Of a stretch of 64,000 nt of DNA, positions 23,144 to 31,076 are shown piece after piece (within the stretch, counting starts at the first letter, position 1; each line of letters starts with the position of its first letter). The stretch is from Maribacter sp. (GTDB lineage: Bacteria > Bacteroidota > Bacteroidia > Flavobacteriales > Flavobacteriaceae). The position numbers were made by a program, and so were the translations under genes. The DNA is taken from NCBI GenBank assembly GCA_020629285.1, contig JAHDDP010000007.1, forward strand, positions 184,304 to 248,303, written 5' to 3'. Below the pieces are notes generated by a model. That model did no database searches. It saw nothing but the letters and a program-made list of their open reading frames with translations, and had not been told where the DNA came from.

Positions 23144-24264
23144 TACGATATTAGTTCTCCATGGGTTTTAGAAATAATAAACTTCAATAATGATTTCGAT
23201 TTTCCGACGGATTTAATTCCCAAGGATACTAATCTTTTATTCATTAAAATGCTCTGTAATTTTCTACCGAACCACAAACGCTTACCAAAAGCTTTTGACC
23301 AAGCCTTTTTATAATCCATTTCCAATTCATTGCGATTATAACCAGATTCGTTAACATATTTTAAAATCAACTCTGAAGCTATTTTTGCACTATGAATAGC
23401 CATGGCCATACCATTACCACAAAGTGGATGTATAAGCCCTGCCGTATCACCACACATTAGCATGTGATCTACCACATTATCTTTTTCGTCAAATGCTATT
23501 TGAGCAATGGTCATAGGTTTCTCAAAAACAGGAATTGCATTTGACAGAAACTCTTTTAAAAATGGATTTTCTGCAACCACAGCGGTATTGAAACTTTGAA
23601 TATCCTTGTATTCTTTAAAACTTTCATAATTAACTAAATAACAAAAATTGACCGCTCCGGATTCCGTTTTTGAGAGTCCGCCATAACCACCATTAAAATT
23701 GTGTAAAGCCACTACATCTTCCTGAAAATCTTCTAGTTCATAATGTGCCTTAACAGCTAACCATGATTGCTTTTTCTTACTGAAAGCCCTATCTAAATTC
23801 TTATCTAAGACCGATCGTTTACCATAAGCACCTATGGCTATTTTAGAACAATAACATCCAGACTTCGTTTTGATGGTAAAAACGTCTTCTTTGAAAACTG
23901 TTTCAATCACTTTTTCAAAATAAAACCGTACACCAAGTTCCTGTGCTCTTATGTACAACAATTGATCAAGCACATATCTACTTATACCAAATCCGCCCAA
24001 GGGTAAATCGGTCTCGGCAATATATCCGTCTGCTGTACTTATTTGAAATTGTGAAATATCTTTAGCCCCTTTAGCCTTTAAGTCAACTCCTAATCGTTTT
24101 AAATACGGTTCAATTTCTTTAGAAACATATTCACCGCAAACCTTATGATGTGGATATTGCTGCATTTCAATAACGGCGACATTCAATCCCTCTAAAGCCA
24201 AATGAATAGCAGCAGTCAACCCTGCCAATCCACCTCCAATAATTAGTATGCCATGCTCTTTCAC
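23143..24264 (-). CDS. FAD-dependent oxidoreductase, geranylgeranyl reductase-like
   Basis: 373 residues with the FAD-binding GGGLAG (10-15) near the N-terminus, HHKVCGEYVS (a geranylgeranyl-reductase/halogenase-group signature, 39-48) and the second flavin motif MCGDTAGLIHPLCGNGMAMA (270-289). The family reduces isoprenoid double bonds or hydroxylates/reduces lipid-like substrates. First gene of the operon. The start is GTG 24264; an out-of-frame ATG-CAG-TGA mini-frame overlaps it. Only 26 bases separate the start from the upstream terminator stem. The role as a tailoring reductase or hydroxylase of the polyketide is inferred from context. Confidence 0.88.
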   Translation of the reverse strand: MKEHGILIIGGGLAGLTAAIHLALEGLNVAVIEMQQYPHHKVCGEYVSKEIEPYLKRLGVDLKAKGAKDISQFQISTADGYIAETDLPLGGFGISRYVLDQLLYIRAQELGVRFYFEKVIETVFKEDVFTIKTKSGCYCSKIAIGAYGKRSVLDKNLDRAFSKKKQSWLAVKAHYELEDFQEDVVALHNFNGGYGGLSKTESGAVNFCYLVNYESFKEYKDIQSFNTAVVAENPFLKEFLSNAIPVFEKPMTIAQIAFDEKDNVVDHMLMCGDTAGLIHPLCGNGMAMAIHSAKIASELILKYVNESGYNRNELEMDYKKAWSKAFGKRLWFGRKLQSILMNKRLVSLGIKSVGKSKSLLKFIISKTHGELIS

Positions 24265-24290
24265 TGCATGGAAGTTACACCAAAAACAAA

Positions 24291-24314
24291 AAAGCCCTGC
24301 AAATGCAGGGCTTT
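24291..24314 (-). terminator. Rho-independent terminator between the OmpA-like gene and the polyketide operon
   Basis: The perfect stem AAAGCCCTGCA / TGCAGGGCTTT with loop AA, followed by a T-run on the minus strand. It lies 30 bases after the OmpA-like stop and 26 bases before the first gene of the polyketide operon. Confidence 0.92.
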
Positions 24315-24344
24315 AATTTTAACTCAATACTAAATTTATGCTTC

Positions 24345-25037
24345 TTAGTTAGTTTGTGTCTGTGCTTCTTGTTTTAAAGACTCACTAGCAACAATAGCCA
24401 ACTCAACACGTCTGTTCTTTGCTTTACCTTCAGTAGTTGTATTATCTCCTACAGGTTGTGCTTCTCCATACCATTTTGTATCAAAACGGCTTGCGTCTAT
24501 ACCTTGACTAACCAAATAGTTCGTTACAGATTCGGCTCTTTGCTTTGACAAGTTTAAATTATACTCATCTGCACCGGCACTATCCGTATGACCTTCTACT
24601 AAAATATTTGATTTTGGATATTCCTTGAATATACCTACCAATTTATTTAAAGTAGTTGCTGATGTACCTTGTACATTACTTTTGTTGGTATCAAAATATA
24701 CACCGGCATCTTCATTAAAAGTAACATTAATACCTTCACCCACACGTTTTACTTCCGCGCCAGGAATTTCTTCTTCAATGCGCTCTGCTTGGCGGTCCAT
24801 TCTATTACCAATGTAACCACCTGCAGCACCACCTATTGCGGCTCCTAAAATAGCACCAAGTGCGGTATTATTTCCGCTACCTACATTGTTACCCAATACC
24901 CCACCGATAACTGCTCCTCCCGATGCACCGATGACGGCTCCTTTTTGTGTTTTATTTGCGTTTTTTACTGTACTACAGCTCATGACCAAAGCAAGAGCAA
25001 GAAAGTAACTAGTTCTACGTAATATCATTGTTTTCAT
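24345..25037 (-). CDS. OmpA-family lipoprotein with glycine zipper
   Basis: 230 residues: lipobox VMSC (Cys21); two glycine-zipper segments (GAVIGASGGAVIGGVLGNN and GAILGAAIGGAAGGYIGN, residues 33-77) that can insert in or span the membrane; then an OmpA_C peptidoglycan-binding domain (VYFDTNKSNVQ, VEGHTDSAGADEYNLNLSKQRAES, GEAQPVGDN, NRRVELAIV). It links the outer membrane to peptidoglycan. It follows the lipocalin-like gene by 26 bases and may be co-transcribed with it, ending at the terminator 24291-24314. Confidence 0.93.
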   Translation of the reverse strand: MKTMILRRTSYFLALALVMSCSTVKNANKTQKGAVIGASGGAVIGGVLGNNVGSGNNTALGAILGAAIGGAAGGYIGNRMDRQAERIEEEIPGAEVKRVGEGINVTFNEDAGVYFDTNKSNVQGTSATTLNKLVGIFKEYPKSNILVEGHTDSAGADEYNLNLSKQRAESVTNYLVSQGIDASRFDTKWYGEAQPVGDNTTTEGKAKNRRVELAIVASESLKQEAQTQTN

Positions 25038-25063
25038 ATGTTTATTTTAAATGTTAAGTAGGT

Positions 25064-25543
25064 TTATTTTTTACTGAATTCGTAAACGACATTTACCGGA
25101 GTGCCTTCTACCATGACATTAGATTTTAAGGTCATAGCATTTTCGGTTAGGTTTTCAATATTCAATCGGTAACCCGCACCTCCAGAAATATCCTGATTTT
25201 TTGCATTTATAAATTTAAACTGCAATTGACTGGTGTAGTTTTCTTCACGCTCTACGACTGACCATCTTATATAACGATCTCCACCGGTACAAAATGTTGA
25301 TGGGGCAATTGTATAACGACCCGTACTATTGTTATCACGAAAGAACCACTCGCTGCCTTCTAAGCAAATATCCTCCACATCATTGAATAATACCGCTTTT
25401 ACATTACCAGCATTCCCTTCAAAAGAAACATTGTTCAATGCCCATGTGCCGCTTAATAGGTTGCGTTTTGCTCTAGCGTCTTTAGACACTGAACATGAAA
25501 ATGCCAAAAGCACCGTTGCAAAAAGTAAAATTATTTTTTTCAT
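25064..25543 (-). CDS. Lipocalin-like lipoprotein
   Basis: 159 residues with lipobox AFSC (Cys17). The mature part begins LLSGTWALNNVSFEGN, the G-x-W signature of the lipocalin fold, then beta-strands including EWFFRDNNSTGRYTI and the closing VNVVYEFSK. Such proteins form an eight-stranded barrel in the periplasm; the ligand is unknown. It is probably the first gene of a two-gene operon with the OmpA-like protein. Confidence 0.85.
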   Translation of the reverse strand: MKKIILLFATVLLAFSCSVSKDARAKRNLLSGTWALNNVSFEGNAGNVKAVLFNDVEDICLEGSEWFFRDNNSTGRYTIAPSTFCTGGDRYIRWSVVEREENYTSQLQFKFINAKNQDISGGAGYRLNIENLTENAMTLKSNVMVEGTPVNVVYEFSKK

Positions 25544-25725
25544 AAATAAAATTGTTTAGGTTTAATCTTTATACGTTTAATGTATTTTACTGGACTATGA
25601 AATATTAAATTTTCGACCAATAACATGGCAAAGATGCCTCTAAACAATGCTACTCATTACCTCTTTCAACAAAATTGTTGACCGGTTTACGACCTATAAG
25701 AATATGAAGTGCTTAGTTGACTTCA

Positions 25726-27702
25726 TCAGTAAGCAATCAGTTCCTTCAAATCAGATTCAAATCTAGACTTGGCAAGGTATTGCTGTTCTAAGTTAGCATC
25801 AAAAGGAATAGGAGTTTCCAAACTACCTACTCTTTTAATGGGTCCATCTAAATACTCGAAGCAATTTTCCATTACCATAGCAGAAATATCACTGGCAATA
25901 CCACCAAACAAGCTATCTTCTTGAAGAATAATCAATTTTCCTGTTCTTACGACTGAATCATAAATAGCTTTGGTATCCAAAGGCTGTAAGGTTCTTAAAT
26001 CTAAAAGGTCTGCTCGTATTTCTGGATTATTCTCCAAAGCTTCTAATGCCCAATGCACACCAGCACCATAGGTTACAATGCTAACCTGATCACCTTGTTT
26101 TAAAAGACTTGCCTTACCTAATGGTAACGTATAGTAATCTACAGGGACTTCTTGATAGATACTTCTGTACAATGCCTTGTGCTCAAAAAACAGAACAGGA
26201 TTCGGATCTTCTATTGCAGTGGTCAATAAACCCTTTGCATCATAAGGAAATGCAGGATAGACTACTTTTAAACCGGGAGTTTTAGTGAACCACGCTTCAT
26301 TTGTTTGTGAATGAAATGGTCCGGCAGCAACACCACCACCACAAGGCATTCTAATTACAACATCCGCTTTTTCGCCCCAACGGTAATGACTCTTCGCTAA
26401 ATAATTAACTATAGGGTTAAATCCGCTACTTGCAAAATCTGCAAATTGCATCTCCACAACCGCCTTCATTCCGTTAATGGATAATCCCATAGCTGCCGAT
26501 ACAATTGCCGACTCACAGATGGGTGTATTACGTACGCGCTCTTTGCCAAAGTCATTTACAAAACCGTCGGTTATTTTAAATACACCACCATATTCTGCAA
26601 CGTCTTGCCCCATGATGACAAGATTGTCAAATTTCTTCATAGACTGTCGCAACCCTTCAGAAATAGCATCGACTAGACGAATATTGGTTACAAATCTACT
26701 TGGTCTAATTTCTTTTAAATCAAATTTTTGATATACCTCACTTAATTCTTTACTTTCATTAGGTGTAATCGTATCTTCACTAAAGGCTATTCTTAGATGT
26801 TCATCTATTTCAGCCTGAATATCTGCCTTGTAATTGGCTATACTTTCTTCAGTCAACAACTTCTCGTCAATAAGATATTGGGTATAATTCTCTAAGGGAT
26901 CTTTCTCTGCCCAAGTATCTAAAAGCTCTTGAGGTACATATTTTGTTCCGCTTGCTTCTTCATGCCCTCGCATGCGAAAAGTTTTAAATTCTAACAACAC
27001 CGGTCTTGGATTTATTCTCATATCCCTTACCAAATGAGAGACTTTAAAGAAAACTTCTAGGACATTATTACCGTCAATGATATGGGATTCCATTCCGTAA
27101 GCGACACCTTTATCCGCAATATTTTTACAACGAAATTGCTCTTCTACAGGAGTTGATAATCCATAGCCATTATTCTCCACACAGAAAAGCACGGGTAAAT
27201 CCCACACAGAGGCCACATTCAGCGCTTCATGAAAATCTCCTTCGCTGGTTCCTCCTTCCCCTGTAAATACAGCGGTTACCTTCTTTTCCTTTTTTAATTT
27301 ATGTGCAAGTGCTATACCATCTGCCACCCCTAATTGCGGACCTAAATGTGATATCATCCCTATAATCTTAAAATCTTGTGTGCCAAAATGAAAACTACGA
27401 TCTCGCCCTTGGGTGAATCCGCTCGCCTTTCCCTGCCATTGCGCGAATAATCTATACAACGGAATCTCTCTTGTAGTAAAAACTCCGAGGTTTCTATGCA
27501 TGGGAAGTATGTATTCCTCACTACTTAAGGCAGAAGTAACACCAATGGAAATTGCTTCTTGACCAATGCCACTAAACCATTTAGAAACCTTGCCTTGACG
27601 TAGTAAAATCAACATTTTCTCCTCGATCATACGAGGTTTAAGCATTGATTTATAAAGTGTTAACTTAACATCTTGAGCTACTTTAAAATCGGTGTAATCC
27701 AT
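25726..27702 (-). CDS. 2-oxoacid dehydrogenase E1, fused alpha and beta subunits (branched-chain type)
   Basis: 658 residues. The alpha part (1-310) has the thiamine diphosphate motif GEGGTSEGDFHEA...NVASVWDLPVLFCVENN (148-178) and the loop RSFHFG. The beta part (from about 330) has MGQDVAEYGGVFKITDGF, FADFASSGFNPIVNYL and a transketolase C-terminal domain. This fused form is the usual E1 of the branched-chain 2-oxoacid dehydrogenase complex in Flavobacteriia; it decarboxylates 2-oxoisovalerate-type acids and acylates E2, supplying branched acyl-CoAs for iso-fatty acids. E2 and E3 are not in the window. Confidence 0.92.
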   Translation of the reverse strand: MDYTDFKVAQDVKLTLYKSMLKPRMIEEKMLILLRQGKVSKWFSGIGQEAISIGVTSALSSEEYILPMHRNLGVFTTREIPLYRLFAQWQGKASGFTQGRDRSFHFGTQDFKIIGMISHLGPQLGVADGIALAHKLKKEKKVTAVFTGEGGTSEGDFHEALNVASVWDLPVLFCVENNGYGLSTPVEEQFRCKNIADKGVAYGMESHIIDGNNVLEVFFKVSHLVRDMRINPRPVLLEFKTFRMRGHEEASGTKYVPQELLDTWAEKDPLENYTQYLIDEKLLTEESIANYKADIQAEIDEHLRIAFSEDTITPNESKELSEVYQKFDLKEIRPSRFVTNIRLVDAISEGLRQSMKKFDNLVIMGQDVAEYGGVFKITDGFVNDFGKERVRNTPICESAIVSAAMGLSINGMKAVVEMQFADFASSGFNPIVNYLAKSHYRWGEKADVVIRMPCGGGVAAGPFHSQTNEAWFTKTPGLKVVYPAFPYDAKGLLTTAIEDPNPVLFFEHKALYRSIYQEVPVDYYTLPLGKASLLKQGDQVSIVTYGAGVHWALEALENNPEIRADLLDLRTLQPLDTKAIYDSVVRTGKLIILQEDSLFGGIASDISAMVMENCFEYLDGPIKRVGSLETPIPFDANLEQQYLAKSRFESDLKELIAY

Positions 27703-27824
27703 TAATCTGGTCAGTTTATGCTATTAAAATATAAATGTAACAAAAATGCTTATAGCAAGTATCGATTATAACAACGCTTATAAATGGACAATAATTATTA
27801 ATTTTACGTAAAATCTTTTAAAGT

Positions 27825-28775
27825 ATGAGTTTAGTACCTAGTGTTGATTTGACGGATTTTCTTTCGGAAGACCCAAAAAGAAAACAAAAGTTTATTGATG
27901 AAATTGGAAAAGCATTTGAAGATATAGGATTCGTAGCATTAAGCGGACATTTTTTATCCGAGGAATTTGTGGATACCCTATATTCAGAAATTAAGGAATT
28001 CTTTGATTTACCGAGTGATGTAAAGGATGGATATGAAATAGAAGGTATTGGTGGGCAACGCGGTTATACTTCATTTGGTAAGGAGCACGCCAAAGGTAGA
28101 AAAGAAGGCGATTTAAAAGAGTTTTGGCATTTTGGACAATATGTAGAAGATAATGACGAACTAGAAAAGGAATATCCTGCAAACGTCATAGTAAAAGAAC
28201 TTCCAAAATTCAACGAAGTAGGAAAAGAAACTTACAAAAGACTAGAGAAAACCGCTAGATACGTTTTAAGGGCTTTGGCTTTGCATTTAAATTTAGATGA
28301 ATTTTATTTCGATGATTTCATTAAAAATGGAAATTCAATCTTGCGACCTATACATTATCCACCAATTACATCTGAACCTAAAAACGCAGTAAGAGCCGCA
28401 GCGCACGGAGATATTAATCTTATAACACTATTGATGGGCGCGCATGGAAAAGGATTGCAGGTACAAAACCATGACGGAGAATGGGTCGATGCCATTGCTA
28501 GACCAGATCAATTAATGATCAACGTTGGCGACATGCTTTCTCGTCTTACGAACAACAAACTTTTGTCTACCATACATCAAGTAGTGAATCCGCCAAGAGA
28601 ACTATGGGGCACATCTCGATATTCAGTTCCATTTTTCATGCACCCTGTTAGTGAGATGCCTTTAAATTGCCTGGACAACTGCATTGACGAAGACCACTCG
28701 AAGTTGTACGAAGATATTACAGCTGGCGAATTTTTGCATGAAAGATTAATAGACCTTGGGTTAATTAAAAAGTAA
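27825..28775 (+). CDS. 2-oxoglutarate/Fe(II)-dependent dioxygenase, isopenicillin N synthase-like
   Basis: 316 residues: an N-terminal DIOX_N domain (VPSVDLTDFL, FEDIGFVALSGH) and a jelly-roll 2OG-FeII_Oxy domain with facial triad His194-x-Asp196 (AHGDINLIT) and His251 (STIHQVV), plus the R-x-S co-substrate clamp in TSRYSVPFF (Arg265, Ser267). All catalytic positions are intact. The family oxidises small metabolites, gibberellin-like or amino-acid-derived; the substrate is unknown. The SUI1 gene starts 5 bases after its stop, so the two are co-transcribed. Confidence 0.92.
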   Translation: MSLVPSVDLTDFLSEDPKRKQKFIDEIGKAFEDIGFVALSGHFLSEEFVDTLYSEIKEFFDLPSDVKDGYEIEGIGGQRGYTSFGKEHAKGRKEGDLKEFWHFGQYVEDNDELEKEYPANVIVKELPKFNEVGKETYKRLEKTARYVLRALALHLNLDEFYFDDFIKNGNSILRPIHYPPITSEPKNAVRAAAHGDINLITLLMGAHGKGLQVQNHDGEWVDAIARPDQLMINVGDMLSRLTNNKLLSTIHQVVNPPRELWGTSRYSVPFFMHPVSEMPLNCLDNCIDEDHSKLYEDITAGEFLHERLIDLGLIKK

Positions 28776-28780
28776 TTATT

Positions 28781-29110
28781 ATGGATCTTAAAGACCAGTT
28801 AAAGAACTTATTTCCCAATCATGAGTCTGAGGAAATTCCCGTTGAAAAATCAACGGATAACCCTATTTGGCTTCAAGATGACCCTATTATATGCAAGTAT
28901 GAAAAACGTAAAGGCAAACCGATAACTATTTTAGAAGGATACAACGGCGCCGATGAAGATTTTAAGAAACTAGCCAAAGAATTGAAGACCAAACTTAGTG
29001 TAGGAGGCAGTTTTAAGGATAATAAAATTATTATTCAGGGCGATTATAGGGATAAAATTATGGCAATACTGAAAGATAAAGGCTTTTCTGTTAAGCGAGT
29101 AGGTGGTTAA
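28781..29110 (+). CDS. SUI1/eIF1-like translation initiation factor (YciH family)
   Basis: 109 residues. A variable N-terminus is followed by the SUI1 fold: KYEKRKGKPITILEGYNG, ELKTKLSVGGSFKDNKIIIQGDYRDKI and KGFSVKRVGG, which matches YciH/eIF1 proteins. YciH of E. coli inhibits non-canonical initiation under stress; the bacterial role is not fully settled. It follows the dioxygenase gene by 5 bases in one transcript. Confidence 0.93.
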   Translation: MDLKDQLKNLFPNHESEEIPVEKSTDNPIWLQDDPIICKYEKRKGKPITILEGYNGADEDFKKLAKELKTKLSVGGSFKDNKIIIQGDYRDKIMAILKDKGFSVKRVGG

Positions 29111-29220
29111 ATATCTAAAAATTCTACCTTAAAATTTCTATTTGCTTTCTGTTAAATAATTTTATAACGTTGTTATTAGTATTATTTTTAATCTAACAAA
29201 CAACCTAAAACAAACCTGGT

Positions 29221-30153
29221 ATGAGTTCTCTCTTGCACATAACCAATGGCGATGTTTTCACCGAACGTCTTCAAAATTTAAAAATAGATGGCGATGTCAT
29301 TACATGGCGCGAAATGCTATGCGAAGGACAAACGCTACCTAATGTGGGTACGGAATCTTTTTGGAAAGCTCGTTTTGAGTTCCTTCATAAAAATTATAAA
29401 GTTTCTAAATCTTGGTTCATAGAAAAGACCCTAAAAGAATACAGGTCGTTATGTAGCCACAAACAACAAGACCACATCGTACTTTGGTTCGAATATGATC
29501 TTTTTTGTCAGGTAAACATGCTTGCTGTAATTAGCTGGTTGCTAACGCATAGAAAATACGCTCAAATATCTTTAGTCTGTAGCGGTAAAGAAGATGAAAC
29601 CGACAAATTATATAGTCTTAATGAGCTTTCAGACGAACAATTATTAGGCTTATATAAAAACAAGAAAATATTATCGCAAGATGATACGGAGTACGCAGAT
29701 TATGTATGGCAATTGTATTGCAGCAACAATCCTATTCGTTTAGAAAACTTAACGGACTTTGAAAATTATCAATTTGATTACCTAGGTGATGCCGTTAAGA
29801 CTCATTTAAAACGTTTCCCTAGCATCAACAACGGTTTAAATGAAATGGAGAATACCATTTTACAACTTGCAATTGACAGGAAACCAAAATCAAAAACGGA
29901 ATACATGGATGTTATACTTAAAAACCAGGGTAACCTCGGTTTTTCTAACACACAATATGACCGTGCAATAACAAGGCTGAAACCGTTAATTACAAGTCTT
30001 AACCCTGTTCGTCTTTCTAAAAAAGGAAAGGAGATTTTAGATGGTCAAACCAGCTATTATTCTTGTATTCAAGACAACGACGTGTATTTAGGGGGTGCTT
30101 TAAAGTACAATTTCCTTTACAATACCAATACTAACCGAATCTTAAAATTATAA
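29221..30153 (+). CDS. DUF1835 domain protein
   Basis: 310 residues. The N-terminus SLLHITNGDVFTERL plus WREMLCEGQ and an ARFEFL helix is the DUF1835 pattern; VLWFEYDLFCQVNMLAVISWL follows, and the C-terminal third (NTILQLAIDRKPKSKTEY, ITRLKPLI) looks like a winged-helix region. Cytosolic. The function of the family is unknown. It ends 2 bases before the nucleoside phosphorylase start, so the two are in one operon. Confidence 0.88.
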   Translation: MSSLLHITNGDVFTERLQNLKIDGDVITWREMLCEGQTLPNVGTESFWKARFEFLHKNYKVSKSWFIEKTLKEYRSLCSHKQQDHIVLWFEYDLFCQVNMLAVISWLLTHRKYAQISLVCSGKEDETDKLYSLNELSDEQLLGLYKNKKILSQDDTEYADYVWQLYCSNNPIRLENLTDFENYQFDYLGDAVKTHLKRFPSINNGLNEMENTILQLAIDRKPKSKTEYMDVILKNQGNLGFSNTQYDRAITRLKPLITSLNPVRLSKKGKEILDGQTSYYSCIQDNDVYLGGALKYNFLYNTNTNRILKL

Positions 30154-30155
30154 GC

Positions 30156-31022
30156 ATGCAACTAAAGCCTGCTGAGCTAGTTATCAACGAAGATGGCAGC
30201 ATCTACCACCTTAACTTACTACCAGAAGATATTGCAAACACTATCATTACTGTAGGTGACCCAGATAGGGTTCATCAGGTATCTCAACATTTTGATACTA
30301 TTGAAGTAAAGAAAGGAAAGCGTGAGTTTCATACCCATACCGGTCATTTAAATGGTAAACGTATATCGGTAATTTCTACGGGGATTGGCACGGACAATAT
30401 CGATATCGTTTTAAACGAATTAGACGCCCTAGTAAATATAGATTTTCAATCTAGAACGCTTAAAGAAAAACACACTTCTTTAGATATCATTAGAATCGGT
30501 ACAACGGGTGCCATACAACCAGATATTCCCATAGATTCTTTTTTGATTAGTAAGTATTCTATTGGATTTGATGGCTTATTGCACTTTTATGAGCATGATA
30601 AAATCAACTTTCCAGATATAGAAGATGAATTTATCGCACATACCTCTTGGAATTCTTATAAAGCGAGACCATACGTACTCTCTTACTCAGAAAAACTTGG
30701 TAAATTGTTTAGCGATAATCGTATACGATTAGGTTTCACGGCAACAAATACAGGGTTCTACGGTCCACAACAACGCCAATTAAGAATTAAGCCTAGCCAA
30801 ATGGAATTAATGGAGAAGTTATCGACCTTCAAATTCAAAGAGCTCCAATTAACCAACCTAGAAATGGAAACTTCAGGTATCTATGCCTTGGCTCAACTCT
30901 TAGGTCATGAGGCGGTTTCTATGAATTGTATTTTAGCCAATAGATCAACAGGAGAATTTTCAGTTACACCTACAGAATCGGTTGATAGGTTAATAGAATT
31001 TTGCTTGAACCGATTGGCTTAA
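30156..31022 (+). CDS. Nucleoside phosphorylase (PNP/UDP family)
   Basis: 288 residues of the PNP_UDP_1 fold. Phosphate-binding and nucleoside motifs are visible: IITVGDPDRVHQV near the N-terminus, ISTGIGTDNIDIV, IRIGTTGAIQPDIP and the ribose-binding LEMETSGIYALAQLLGH. These match uridine-phosphorylase-like enzymes of Bacteroidota, which cleave nucleosides with phosphate in salvage. Base preference cannot be read from sequence. It starts 2 bases after the DUF1835 gene. Confidence 0.9.
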   Translation: MQLKPAELVINEDGSIYHLNLLPEDIANTIITVGDPDRVHQVSQHFDTIEVKKGKREFHTHTGHLNGKRISVISTGIGTDNIDIVLNELDALVNIDFQSRTLKEKHTSLDIIRIGTTGAIQPDIPIDSFLISKYSIGFDGLLHFYEHDKINFPDIEDEFIAHTSWNSYKARPYVLSYSEKLGKLFSDNRIRLGFTATNTGFYGPQQRQLRIKPSQMELMEKLSTFKFKELQLTNLEMETSGIYALAQLLGHEAVSMNCILANRSTGEFSVTPTESVDRLIEFCLNRLA

Positions 31023-31076
31023 CATACTTTTACAATATTTTGATATTGTACTTCTTATTTTTACGCAAACCTTATC

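Noticed and set aside
18523-24264. Aryl polyene / flexirubin cluster
   Set aside because: No KSbeta/chain-length factor, ammonia lyase, acyl-CoA ligase or second ACP is present, and a type III synthase and enoyl reductase are; the gene set does not fit.
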